Origin: Sphingomonas sp.
GTDB lineage: Bacteria > Pseudomonadota > Alphaproteobacteria > Sphingomonadales > Sphingomonadaceae
Assembly (NCBI GenBank): GCA_025935515.1
Contig: JAICVC010000003.1
Location: forward strand, 1-40,264
Direction of reading: 5' to 3'
Length of the DNA stretch: 40,264 nt
A program made the position numbers and the translations under genes. The notes under the pieces were generated by a model. It was not told the DNA's origin, searched no databases, and was given only the letters and a program-made list of their open reading frames with translations. Numbering within the stretch: position 1 is the first letter of the stretch; each line of letters begins with the position of its first letter. This document shows positions 15,750 to 23,875 of this stretch, piece after piece.

Positions 15750-16562
15750 TCAGTCATTTCTCCAACGAAACGGAACCACCCGATTTTGAGCGTCGTGACC
15801 GATATCCGCCCGGCCCCCAAATGGGATACCTGACCGTGCGCACCATTGTTCGACGATCGCTGTTTCGTCGCCGGCAAAGGGGGGGGCGTTGGGGAGCACA
15901 TCGCTCACCCTTCCAAGCCGCAGCCGGCGCACCTTTCGGACCGCCGGGCTGGCAGTGACGTGAAACATCGAACGGTCGATCCGGTAGAGGTGCTCGCCGA
16001 TGTCCTCGATGAGCAGATCGACGCCCGAAAAGTCCGGCTCGAGCGACGTTCCGAGCAGGTTGGAGAGGACGGTCAGGTTGAACGCCATCGCCGGCCCGTC
16101 GAGCGCGGGCTCGAGCGCGGCCCGATCGCGCCGCACGATCCAGTCGAGCGCGCGGTTGACCGCCGCCTCGCCGCCCGTTCGAAGAACGTCCTGCGGCATC
16201 GGCCCCCAGGCGACCTCCAGCCCGGCCTTATGGAAACCTCCATGGAGGAATCCGGCGTCGCTGTAGCCGAGATAGAGCTTCGACGAGGCAGCCGCCGGCA
16301 AGTCGGCAAGGACCGCCTCCGCGATGCGATTGGAGCCGTAGCCGCCGCGGGCAAACCAGACCGCGTTGACCGAAGGGTCGGCCATGACCTCGAGCAAGGC
16401 CAGCAGCCGCATCTCATCGGACCCCGCGAAGTGACCGTCGCTCTCAAAGCATTGCGGGTGGATGACGAGCTCGCAGTCGCCACGCGAGGCGGCAATGGCC
16501 TGCATCGCTTCGGCGGCCTCGCGATTCAGCGTGCAGCTGGGGGCGACAACGGCGATGCGCAT
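15750..16562 (-). CDS. S66-family LD-carboxypeptidase
   Basis: A 270-residue serine peptidase of family S66 (LdcA/MccF). LdcA removes the terminal D-alanine from murein tetrapeptides during peptidoglycan recycling in the cytoplasm; MccF relatives cleave microcin C. The nucleophile Ser101 is in GYSDA, and Glu186 (LLIEDIGE) and His256 (ADIGHD) complete the Ser-Glu-His triad. FARGGYGSNRI at about 70-80 is a further family block. No signal peptide is present. It is a little shorter than the usual 300 residues, mainly in the N-terminal half. Which of the two substrate classes it uses is not decidable here, but LD-carboxypeptidase is more likely. Confidence 0.9.
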   Translation of the reverse strand: MRIAVVAPSCTLNREAAEAMQAIAASRGDCELVIHPQCFESDGHFAGSDEMRLLALLEVMADPSVNAVWFARGGYGSNRIAEAVLADLPAAASSKLYLGYSDAGFLHGGFHKAGLEVAWGPMPQDVLRTGGEAAVNRALDWIVRRDRAALEPALDGPAMAFNLTVLSNLLGTSLEPDFSGVDLLIEDIGEHLYRIDRSMFHVTASPAVRKVRRLRLGRVSDVLPNAPPFAGDETAIVEQWCARSGIPFGGRADIGHDAQNRVVPFRWRND

Positions 16563-16623
16563 CGGTGGCGCTTATGGATGGACAGTCGGGGCAGGCGCAA
16601 TGGGTGCCGCGGAGGGCGCGCGG

Positions 16624-18246
16624 TCAGCGCCGACCTCCGGACGCGCGGCGCTTCCGATCTCTTCGCTCATTCGCCGGAGTCTCGGGCGCTTCGACGGGCT
16701 CGGTGTTGCTGGCGCCATCGGGAATGCCGAGACTGGCTCTCACGGTGCTTCCCGAGACCGCCTTGCCGAACAACCAACCCTGTCCGTCGGAGCAACCCAA
16801 TTGCGACAATCGCGCCTTGGTCCCGGCGTCTTCGATACCCTCGGCCGTAATCGGCAGATGCAATGCGCGGCCGAGCGACAGAATGGTGCTCACGATCGCA
16901 TCGCTCTGGCTGTCGGACAGCAGCGACGTGACGAAGCTCTTGTCGATCTTGATGCGGTCGAACGGCAGCGACTGGAGCTGCGAAAGCGAGGCGTAGCCGG
17001 TACCGAAATCGTCGAGCGAAATCGTCACCCCCATGTTCTTCAGGCTCTCGACGATCGCGAGCGCCGTTTCGCGGTCCTCGAGGAAGGATGATTCGGTGAT
17101 CTCGACTTCGAGACGGGAAGGCGGAAAGTTTGTTTCCGTCAGCAGCTTCAGAATCCGTTCGGCCAGATGCGGATCCCGGAACTGGATGGGCGAGATGTTG
17201 ACGGCGATCTTCAAATGGCCCGGCCAATCGCGGGCCTCGGTCAGCGCCTGGACCATGACGCTGAGCGACAATTCGGAGATCATGCCCGAAGCTTCGGCGA
17301 CGTCCATGAATGCCGACGGCTCGAGCAGCCCCTTGATCGGCGAATTCCATCGCGCGAGCACTTCGAAGCCGGTGAGTTCACCCGTCCCGAGATCCATCTG
17401 CGGCTGATAGAAAGGCACGAATTCGCACGCCTCGACGGCATTGCGAATCTCATCCTCGAGCTGCGTGCGGGCGAGCAGCTCCTGCTCCATTTGCCGGTCG
17501 AACCAGACCCTGCAATTGCGGCCGGCGCGCTTGGCCGAATACATCGCGATGTCGGAGCGGCGCAGGCAGTCCTCAGCGGTCATTCCGGGTTCCACCGGCG
17601 AAATGCCGACGGATGCGGAAACGTGTACCGTGGCGGTGCCAAGTGTCAGCGGTTCGGCGATCGAGCGGATGATGTCGGCGACGGACTCTGACACCAGACC
17701 GCCGTCGATCGGAGGAACCAGGACCGCAAACTCGTCACCGCCCAGGCGCGCGCAGCAGGAGCCTTCCGGCGCGCAGGTCCGAATGACCTTGGCGACATGC
17801 TTCAGCACTTCGTCGCCAACGACGTGACCGTATAGATCATTGACCTTCTTGAAGAAATCGAGGTCGAGCAGCAGCAGCGTGCTGCCCTTGTCCCGCAGCG
17901 CTCCGTCCGAAAGCACGCGCATCAGCTCGCGCCGGTTGGCGAGGCCCGTCACGTGATCGATATACGCGTTGTCGTGAGCCGATTGTTGGGCGATCTCATT
18001 CGCCGCCAGCGCTGCCTGAAGGTCCTTCGAGCGGCGCCAGGCGAACAGGATCACGGCGATGTTCAGCAGGAATGCGACGGTCATCTGCGAGTCGATCGGC
18101 GCGGTCGACGACTGGTCGAACATCGCCGCGACGATCCGCTGCCCGATGGGAATGAACACGAACAGCGCGGCAAGCGCTGCGCAGCTGGTGATCAGGTGGC
18201 TGCTCGCCAGCTGGCGGGCCGCCTCTAAGGTCGAGCGTCGATCCAC
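16624..18246 (-). CDS. GGDEF-EAL cyclic-di-GMP protein with membrane anchor
   Basis: A 540-residue protein with two N-terminal transmembrane helices (about 18-44 and 55-70), a short linker helix, a GGDEF domain with an intact GGDEF at 169-173, and an EAL domain whose signature reads FEVLARW (ExLxR, Glu295). Other phosphodiesterase residues, including NISPIQF, EITESS, DDFGTG, KIDKSF and AEGIED, are present. Both c-di-GMP synthesis and breakdown are therefore possible on paper. The inhibitory RxxD site expected five residues before GGDEF is absent (APEGSCCARL). GTG 18246 follows GGGAG at 7 nt. It is divergent from a PilZ gene and probably sets or reads local c-di-GMP. Confidence 0.95.
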   Translation of the reverse strand: MDRRSTLEAARQLASSHLITSCAALAALFVFIPIGQRIVAAMFDQSSTAPIDSQMTVAFLLNIAVILFAWRRSKDLQAALAANEIAQQSAHDNAYIDHVTGLANRRELMRVLSDGALRDKGSTLLLLDLDFFKKVNDLYGHVVGDEVLKHVAKVIRTCAPEGSCCARLGGDEFAVLVPPIDGGLVSESVADIIRSIAEPLTLGTATVHVSASVGISPVEPGMTAEDCLRRSDIAMYSAKRAGRNCRVWFDRQMEQELLARTQLEDEIRNAVEACEFVPFYQPQMDLGTGELTGFEVLARWNSPIKGLLEPSAFMDVAEASGMISELSLSVMVQALTEARDWPGHLKIAVNISPIQFRDPHLAERILKLLTETNFPPSRLEVEITESSFLEDRETALAIVESLKNMGVTISLDDFGTGYASLSQLQSLPFDRIKIDKSFVTSLLSDSQSDAIVSTILSLGRALHLPITAEGIEDAGTKARLSQLGCSDGQGWLFGKAVSGSTVRASLGIPDGASNTEPVEAPETPANERRDRKRRASGGRR

Positions 18247-18411
18247 GGTCCCACTCCCACGTCGCCAATTTGCGTGGACAGCGTGAAGATGAAGTAAACG
18301 GTCGCGTGGCCCGCCCGGCCCGCGCGGTAATCACTTCGCAATCACTCGGGGCGTAGCCTCATCGGGGCCGAAGCTCGAGGCAGCCTCGGCAAGAAGGGGT
18401 TGGAGCGGAAC

Positions 18412-18930
18412 ATGTCGGACGTACGGGTCTTCGAGCGGGCATCACCTTCCTTCGCGGCGGGCCTCGCGCAGCGAGGACACCACATCGTCTATCGCGCCAA
18501 TGCGGAAAACCATTGCCCCGGGTGCGGCCGCTCGCACTGGTATATCGGGCGAGTGAGCGCCGAATGCGGTTTCTGCGGCACCGCGGTTCCGCTCGCCGAG
18601 GCGCGGCACGATGACGCGCCCTCGCCGGCTCCCCGTCCTCGCACCACCTCGTCGGCCGACCAGCGCCAGCACCCGCGCATGCCCGCCAGGGGACGCAAGC
18701 TCCAGCTGTTGATCGAGGGCTCGCCGGCCAGCTTCGCGCTGCAGAACATTTCCGAAGGCGGCGCGATGGGCAGCAACGCCGCCGACCTCGCTCCAGGCGC
18801 CAAGGTCCATGTCCGCTTCGAGGGCGGGCTCCTGGTTCCGGCCGTCGTCAAGTGGGCCGAGGACGGAATGGTCGGCCTGGCCTTCATCACGCCGGTGATG
18901 CTCGACCGTTCGAGGAAGAGCGCGAACTAG
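18412..18930 (+). CDS. PilZ-domain protein with N-terminal zinc ribbon
   Basis: A 172-residue protein. Cys35-x2-Cys38 and Cys52-x2-Cys55 (HCPGCG and ECGFCG) form a likely zinc ribbon. A low-complexity linker follows, and then a PilZ domain from about 86 with the c-di-GMP motifs RMPAR (RxxxR, 89-93) and NISEGG (112-117). PilZ proteins are c-di-GMP receptors. The ATG at 18412 is chosen because GGAG lies 6 nt upstream; TTG 18400 is an alternative. The divergent GGDEF-EAL gene strengthens the link to c-di-GMP. The stop overlaps the convergent methyltransferase stop by 3 nt. Confidence 0.88.
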   Translation: MSDVRVFERASPSFAAGLAQRGHHIVYRANAENHCPGCGRSHWYIGRVSAECGFCGTAVPLAEARHDDAPSPAPRPRTTSSADQRQHPRMPARGRKLQLLIEGSPASFALQNISEGGAMGSNAADLAPGAKVHVRFEGGLLVPAVVKWAEDGMVGLAFITPVMLDRSRKSAN

Positions 18931-19679
18931 CGCTTCGGCTTCACGAATTTCAGCGCGTACTGGTCCGTCTTGCCGCGGATCGACGGGTCGAAGATCGGCT
19001 TTGAATGGTCGTCACCCGAGCGACGCAGGAATTTTCCTTCTGCGGCGAGCCTGAAGCCGGCTGAAGTCACTTCCTTGACGACTTGGTCGCGATTGATCCG
19101 ATGCAGCCTTTCGATCTGCGGATTCGTCAGACCAGGCGCACCCTGATGGTCGAGGATGAAATAGATCCCGCCGGGCTTCAGCGCCTTGTAAACCGCGCGG
19201 TTGAAGGCGACCGTGTTGACCCTGCCGTACTTGGCGATCTTCATGTCATGATAGTTCTGGCTGACCCAGGCGAGGTCGAGCGGTCTTGGGAATTTGACCG
19301 TGCCGAACGGCTGGACGTCGATCGACACGTTCTTCCATTTGCCCTCGGCGAGCATGACCTTGTCGTCCCTCGCCGAGTCCGCCCAGGCAGCGTTCTCGAT
19401 TCCATAGATGCGGCCATTTGGACCGACCACGTCGCTCAACATGCGCGTGAAATAGCCGCCTGCGGGATAGAACTCGCCGACAACCATGCCGGGCCGAACG
19501 CCCGAGAAGGCCAGGGTTTCGGCCGGTTTTCGATAAGCGTCCGCCGCGCGGTAGGCCGAGGGCCGCGCCGGATCGGCAACCGCGGCTCTGATTACCGCGG
19601 AAAGATTTCGTGGCGCCGCATCCGCCGCCAGCGGCGCTGTGGCGATTAACGAGACCAGCAGGACTGTGATGCCTCTCAT
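18927..19679 (-). CDS. Exported methyltransferase-fold protein, paralogue 1
   Basis: A 250-residue protein with a signal peptide (MRGITVLLVSLIATAPLAADA) followed by a class I methyltransferase-like domain. GVRPGMVVGEFYPAGGYFTR is the first strand and glycine loop, with Glu in place of Asp before the loop. Later blocks are ALKPGGIYFILDHQG and a C-terminal FDPSIRGKTDQYALKF. It matches the predicted methyltransferase group COG4798. Because it carries an export signal, SAM availability is a puzzle. ATG 19679 has GGAGA 5 nt upstream. A clear paralogue lies at 29795-30553. It is divergent from the exported deacylase relative. Confidence 0.86.
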   Translation of the reverse strand: MRGITVLLVSLIATAPLAADAAPRNLSAVIRAAVADPARPSAYRAADAYRKPAETLAFSGVRPGMVVGEFYPAGGYFTRMLSDVVGPNGRIYGIENAAWADSARDDKVMLAEGKWKNVSIDVQPFGTVKFPRPLDLAWVSQNYHDMKIAKYGRVNTVAFNRAVYKALKPGGIYFILDHQGAPGLTNPQIERLHRINRDQVVKEVTSAGFRLAAEGKFLRRSGDDHSKPIFDPSIRGKTDQYALKFVKPKR

Positions 19680-19833
19680 GGAGCTCTCCACTTCCGGGTA
19701 AGGCCGTGGCTCTAGTCGAAACCGCGTCGTGTTGAAGTGGAATTCTACGGAGGGTTGCGCTGCGACTGCCGACCGCATCGCATTGCACACCGCATCAGGA
19801 TGGGGCAGCTTCGCGGCGCTCGAGGGGGCTTTG

Positions 19834-21543
19834 ATGAAGAAACCGACCACGCTCGCGTTCGTTCTCGCCGGCCTGCTCGTCACATCGGCAGCGCCGCCGC
19901 CCGCCGACTACAGCGTGCTCATTCGCGGCGGCACCGTCTACGACGGCTCGGGCGGGGCACCTTATGTCGGCGATGTCGCGATCAAGGGCGACAAGATCGT
20001 CTATGTCGGGCCGCACGCGCCGGGCAGCGCCGCGCGAACCCTTGATGCTACCGGCAAGGCCGTCTCGCCGGGCTTCGTCAACATGCTGAGCTGGGCCACC
20101 GAAAGCCTGATCGCCGACGGTCGCGGGATGAGCGACACCGTGCAGGGCGTGACCCTGGAAGTGATGGGCGAAGGCGATTCGATGGGGCCGCTGACGCCGG
20201 CGATGAAGGCGCGCGCCGTGAAGCGGCAGGGCGACATCAAATATCCGATCCGCTGGACTAGCCTCGCCCAATATCTCGAATATCTTCAGCGCAATGGCGT
20301 CACACCCAACGTCGCCTCGTTCGTCGGAGCGACGACCGTGCGGGTCCACGAACTCGGCGAGAAGGACGTCGATCCGACGCCCGCACAGCTCGACCGCATG
20401 CGCGCGCTGGTGCGGCAGGCGATAAAGGACGGCGCGCTCGGCGTCGGCTCGTCGCTGATCTACGCGCCCGCGACCTATGCCGAAACGCCGGAGCTGATCG
20501 CGCTGACCAGCGAGGCTGCGAAGTGCGGCGGCATGTACATCAGCCACATGCGCTCGGAGGGGAACAAGCTTCTTGAGGCGATCGACGAGCTGGTGACGAT
20601 CAGCAAGGAGTCCGGCGCACCGGCCGAAATCTATCACTTCAAGCAGGCGGGCCAGCCCAACTGGGGCAAGCTCGACGCGGCGATTGCGCGTGTCGAAGCG
20701 GCGCGGGCGGCCGGCCAACGCATCACCGCCGACATGTACACCTACACTGCCGGAGCGACCGGCCTCGACGCCGCCATGCCGACCTGGGTGCAATCGGGCG
20801 GGCTGGAGGCTTGGATCAAGCGGATGAAGGACCCCGCGACGCGCGCGCGGCTGGTCAAGGAAATGCGCACTCCGTCCAACGATTGGGAGAACCTGCTGCT
20901 CCTCGCCGGAAGCCCGGACCGGGTGCTGCTCATCGCTTTCAAGAACCCGAAGCTGAAGCCATTGACTGGCAAGACGCTTGCCGAGGTCGCGAAGATGCGC
21001 GGCAAAAGCCCCGAAGAGACGGCGATGGACCTTGTCATCGAAGACGGCAGCCGGGTCGGCACGGTCTATTTCCTGATGAGCGAGGACAATGTGAAGCGCG
21101 AGGTCGCTTTGCCGTGGATGAGCTTCGGCTCGGACGAGGCATCGGAGGTTCCCGAAGGCGTGTTCCTCAAATCGAGCAGCCACCCGCGCGCCTACGGCAA
21201 TTTCGCGCGCGTGCTTGCCGAATATGTGCGCAAGGACAAGGTCGCGCAGCTGCCCGACGCGATCCGCCGGCTGACGTCGCTTCCGGCCTCGAACATCGGC
21301 GCGCGCAACCGAGGCTGGCTCGCACCCGGCTATTACGGCGACGTCGTCGTGTTCGATCCCGCGAAGATCCAGGACCACGCGACCTTCGAGAAGCCCAAGC
21401 AGCTGGCGACCGGCGTCGACGACGTGTTCATCAACGGCGTGCAGGTCCTCGCCGACGGCAAGCACACTGGCGCCAAGCCGGGGCGCGTCGTCCACGGCCC
21501 CGGCTGGACCGGCTGGCCGGGCGGAGGCGCGTGTAAGCCGTGA
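19834..21543 (+). CDS. Exported D-aminoacylase-like amidohydrolase lacking the HxH motif
   Basis: A 569-residue protein with a signal peptide (MKKPTTLAFVLAGLLVTSA) and an amidohydrolase body starting DYSVLIRGGTVYDGSG. It resembles N-acyl-D-amino-acid deacylases throughout: TVQGVTLEVMGEGDS, YISHMRSEG, YHFKQAG, GSDE near residue 430, and NIGARNRGWLAPGYYGDVVVFD at the end. The first metal motif, normally PGFIDxHTH, reads PGFVNMLSWATE at 79-90, so both of its histidines are missing. It may use one metal bound by the remaining residues, or have another activity. ATG 19834 follows GAGGGGG. The longer frame from 19729 has no signal sequence. Confidence 0.85.
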   Translation: MKKPTTLAFVLAGLLVTSAAPPPADYSVLIRGGTVYDGSGGAPYVGDVAIKGDKIVYVGPHAPGSAARTLDATGKAVSPGFVNMLSWATESLIADGRGMSDTVQGVTLEVMGEGDSMGPLTPAMKARAVKRQGDIKYPIRWTSLAQYLEYLQRNGVTPNVASFVGATTVRVHELGEKDVDPTPAQLDRMRALVRQAIKDGALGVGSSLIYAPATYAETPELIALTSEAAKCGGMYISHMRSEGNKLLEAIDELVTISKESGAPAEIYHFKQAGQPNWGKLDAAIARVEAARAAGQRITADMYTYTAGATGLDAAMPTWVQSGGLEAWIKRMKDPATRARLVKEMRTPSNDWENLLLLAGSPDRVLLIAFKNPKLKPLTGKTLAEVAKMRGKSPEETAMDLVIEDGSRVGTVYFLMSEDNVKREVALPWMSFGSDEASEVPEGVFLKSSSHPRAYGNFARVLAEYVRKDKVAQLPDAIRRLTSLPASNIGARNRGWLAPGYYGDVVVFDPAKIQDHATFEKPKQLATGVDDVFINGVQVLADGKHTGAKPGRVVHGPGWTGWPGGGACKP

Positions 21544-21544
21544 G

Positions 21545-21573
21545 CTAATGTCCGCTTAGGGTGGAAAGCTGCC
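21545..21573 (+). repeat. 29-bp direct repeat, left copy
   Basis: This copy matches the right copy at 21873-21901 in 24 of 29 positions and in the same orientation. It begins right after the deacylase stop codon. Motifs such as ctaatgtc and cgaaagctgcc of this kind recur between genes in sphingomonads, as far as I recall. Confidence 0.65.
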
Positions 21574-21574
21574 G

Positions 21575-21850
21575 TTAGAGCGAGTCTCCTGTCACCTTCA
21601 TCAGCGCCACAAGTAATAAGGCAGCAAGGGTTACGATGCTTGCCGCCGAAGCTACGAACGCCGCCCAAGAACGCGTCAAAAAAACAACGGCCATGTGCAA
21701 TGCGACGGCCACGGCAATAAATACCAGCACGGCAACACCAAAGGGTCGGCTGGTTATGAAAGCCGTATTCGGGCTCATGAACAGTGCTCCAATGCAAGTC
21801 AGATACACTGCGACAATGGCACAAAGGAGAAGGCGAACAGCTGTGGACAT
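21575..21850 (-). CDS. Small hypothetical membrane protein
   Basis: A possible 91-residue protein with three hydrophobic segments: about 4-25 (AVRLLLCAIVAVYLTCIGAL), 36-58 (FGVAVLVFIAVAVALHMAVV) and 63-86 (AAFVASAASIVTLAALLLV). No family is recognised. The base composition is visibly lower in GC than the neighbouring genes, with several AT-ending codons, suggesting a different origin. The ATG at 21850 has only a weak ribosome binding site, and the frame continues far upstream without a better start. It is enclosed by the two 29-bp direct repeats. It could also be non-coding; hydrophobic segmentation is the main support. Confidence 0.5.
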   Translation of the reverse strand: MSTAVRLLLCAIVAVYLTCIGALFMSPNTAFITSRPFGVAVLVFIAVAVALHMAVVFLTRSWAAFVASAASIVTLAALLLVALMKVTGDSL

Positions 21851-21872
21851 GGAAAGTGTCTGCCAGTGGGAC

Positions 21873-21901
21873 CTAATGTCTGCAATGGGTCGAAAGCTGC
21901 C
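21873..21901 (+). repeat. 29-bp direct repeat, right copy
   Basis: This is the partner of 21545-21573, with 24 of 29 bases identical and the conserved ends ctaatgtc and gaaagctgcc. The two copies bracket the 21575-21850 ORF. Confidence 0.65.
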
Positions 21902-21989
21902 ACCACCAATCTGATAAAAGACTGTCCTACAGGCGCCCGAATGTGCTTGACTGCGCGGTCGATCGACGAAATGGACAGGAAAGCCTTCC

Positions 21990-22376
21990 GTGCATCTTCT
22001 CTCCCGCCCTCGCCGTCCACGCCGCTCCGGTGAATGGACGTCCGATGGGGCTGTTACCTTCATTGTCACCCTCGCCGTGAGCCGGTCTGTCACCCTCGCC
22101 GCCCGTAAGGCGGGCATGAGCCGCAAATCGGCGTACGCGCTCAAAGGCCGCGATCCGGTCTTTGCCTCTCCCTGGGCCGCCGCAATGCAAGCGCGCCAAG
22201 TGCGTGGCCTGAGCTCGTCGAAGGGTGACAAAGTGAAAGAAGTACACGAACCCTCGGTTTCACCACGTCACGGTGACACGTCACCCTCGCGACTGGACCG
22301 TGAACGAGCGTTCGCCGGCCTCGTCGCCAGGCTCCGCGAATCGCCTCCGCTTGCTCCCCGCGCGTCCGCCCAATAG
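21990..22376 (+). CDS. Hypothetical protein with helix-turn-helix-like N-terminal region
   Basis: A 128-residue protein starting at GTG 21990. Residues about 18-66 contain VTLAARKAGMSRKSAYALKG followed by DPVFASPWAAAMQAR. This resembles small sphingomonad proteins in which AARxAGMSRxSAYxL forms a helix-turn-helix before FAxxWDAA. A DNA-binding role is plausible but unproven. The C-terminal half is charged and probably disordered. The gene ends 10 bp before the Mur ligase start. Three copies of GTCACCCTCGC (22065, 22089, 22280) and an inverted GGTGAC/GTCACC pair (22272-22285) lie inside it. Confidence 0.55.
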   Translation: MHLLSRPRRPRRSGEWTSDGAVTFIVTLAVSRSVTLAARKAGMSRKSAYALKGRDPVFASPWAAAMQARQVRGLSSSKGDKVKEVHEPSVSPRHGDTSPSRLDRERAFAGLVARLRESPPLAPRASAQ

Positions 22377-22386
22377 GGCCGCGCTG

Positions 22387-23784
22387 ATGATCGATTCACC
22401 AGTGTTTTTCAGCGGCATCGGCGGCAGTGGGATGTTGCCGCTCGCATCGATCGTCCGGGCCGGCGGCGCCAAGGTCGCGGGCTCGGACCGGTCGCTCGAC
22501 GCGGGCCGCACGCCGCACAAGTTCGACTATCTGCGCTCGCTCGGGATCCAGCTGTTCCCGCAGGACGGCTCGGGGCTCCAGGACGGCATGACCCTGGTCA
22601 CGTCGGCGGCGGTCGAGGCGACGGTGCCCGACGTGGTGCGCGCGAAGGAGCTTGGCCTGCCCCACCTCACCCGGCCCGAATTCCTCGCTGGCCTGCTCAA
22701 CTCCGCGCAGCGCAGCGTCGCCGTCGGCGGGACGAGCGGCAAATCAACCGTCACCGGCATGATCGGCTGGATCCTCCAGGCCGGCCATCGCCAGCCGACC
22801 GTAATGAACGGCGCGGTGATGAAGAATTTCGTCACGCCGAGCGCGCCTTTCGCAAGCGCGCTGGTCGGCGACCCCGAGCTGTTCGTTAGCGAGGTCGACG
22901 AAAGCGACGGCTCCATCGCGCTTTACCAGCCGGAGATCGCGGTGCTGACCAACATCAGCCTCGACCACAAGGAAATGGACGAGCTTCGCTCGCTGTTCGC
23001 GCATTTCCTCGGCCGCGCGCGGAAAGCCGTGCTCAACCTCGACGACCCGGAGACGCGGGCGCTGTCCGAAACCGTTCCCGCCGACAAGGTCCTCGCTTAC
23101 GGCTTCGACAGCCCGGGCGCCGATTTCATGGGGAAGGATCTTCAGCTCCTGCCCGACGGTGTGACCTTCGCGCTCGAGGCCGAAGGCGAGCGGCACGAAG
23201 TTCGGCTTGCGGTTCCCGGCCGACACAATGCCTCAAACGCCCTTGGCGCGATCGCCGCGGCTGGTTCGCTCGGCGTGCGCATCGAGGATGCGGTGATCGC
23301 GATCGGCCGGTTCGAAGGTCTCAAGCGCCGGCTCGAAACGGTCGGCGAGGCGGGCGGCGTGACCGTCATCGACGATTTCGCGCACAATCCGGACAAGATC
23401 GCCGCCACTCTGGCGACGCTCCGCGCGCAGCCGGGGCGGCTGCTGATCATGTTCCAGCCGCACGGTTATGGGCCCCTCGCCAAGATGGGCGAACCGCTCG
23501 CCGAGAGCCTCGCCGACGGAATGGCGTCCGAGGACCGGCTTTACCTGCCCGATCCGGTCTATCAGGGCGGCACGGTCGAAAAGGTGCGCGGGTCCGACTG
23601 GCTTGCCGAGCAAGTCCGCGAGCGCGGCAGGCAGGCAGAGCATCTCGCCGACCGACCGAAGATCGGCGATGCGCTGATCGCCGAAGCGCAGCCCGGCGAC
23701 CGTATCCTCATCATGGGCGCGCGCGACGACACGCTGATCGAGTTCGCCCGCGGGCTCGTCGAGCGGCTAGGCTCGTCATCCTGA
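22387..23784 (+). CDS. Mur ligase family protein (MurC/Mpl-like)
   Basis: A 465-residue Mur ligase. The N-terminal FFSGIGGSGMLPLASIVRAG is the UDP-sugar-binding Rossmann motif of MurC and Mpl. The ATP loop reads VGGTSGKST, where MurC and Mpl normally have GTHGKT. The central VSEVDESDGS and NISLDHKEMDEL and the C-terminal VIDDFAHNPDKI are Mur ligase signatures. Length fits Mpl, which re-attaches a recycled tripeptide to UDP-MurNAc, or a MurC paralogue. The S66 carboxypeptidase elsewhere in the window would suit a recycling role. ATG 22387 (MIDSPVFF) is preferred. The last codons and stop lie inside a palindromic repeat. Confidence 0.85.
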   Translation: MIDSPVFFSGIGGSGMLPLASIVRAGGAKVAGSDRSLDAGRTPHKFDYLRSLGIQLFPQDGSGLQDGMTLVTSAAVEATVPDVVRAKELGLPHLTRPEFLAGLLNSAQRSVAVGGTSGKSTVTGMIGWILQAGHRQPTVMNGAVMKNFVTPSAPFASALVGDPELFVSEVDESDGSIALYQPEIAVLTNISLDHKEMDELRSLFAHFLGRARKAVLNLDDPETRALSETVPADKVLAYGFDSPGADFMGKDLQLLPDGVTFALEAEGERHEVRLAVPGRHNASNALGAIAAAGSLGVRIEDAVIAIGRFEGLKRRLETVGEAGGVTVIDDFAHNPDKIAATLATLRAQPGRLLIMFQPHGYGPLAKMGEPLAESLADGMASEDRLYLPDPVYQGGTVEKVRGSDWLAEQVRERGRQAEHLADRPKIGDALIAEAQPGDRILIMGARDDTLIEFARGLVERLGSSS

Positions 23785-23862
23785 ACTCGTTTCAGGATCC
23801 ATTTTTTTGAGCAACGCGGCACACATCGGCGGAATGGATGCTGAAACAAGTTCAGCATGACG
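23775..23862. repeat. Interspersed palindromic repeat of a second type
   Basis: Outer arms begin gtcatcctgaactcgtttca and end gaaacaagttcagcatgacg. The element spans the Mur ligase stop codon and ends about 13 bp before the next start codon. Its left half folds separately into a stem followed by seven T residues. Confidence 0.85.
23778..23808 (+). terminator. Terminator contained in the repeat
   Basis: An 8-bp perfect stem (23778-23785 and 23791-23798) with a 5-nt loop is followed by cca and TTTTTTT (23802-23808) on the plus strand. It would end the Mur ligase transcript and overlaps its stop codon. Confidence 0.7.
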
Positions 23863-23875
23863 TTGTTGGAGTCTC

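Noticed and set aside
15674..15901. N-terminal extension of the SWIB frame
   Set aside because: The added residues overlap the end of the LD-carboxypeptidase gene, and a strong AGGAGGG site marks ATG 15673.
19795..21495. 566-residue open frame on the minus strand
   Set aside because: It is antisense to the deacylase-like gene, low in recognisable motifs and rich in Arg, Ala and His, as expected for a shadow frame.
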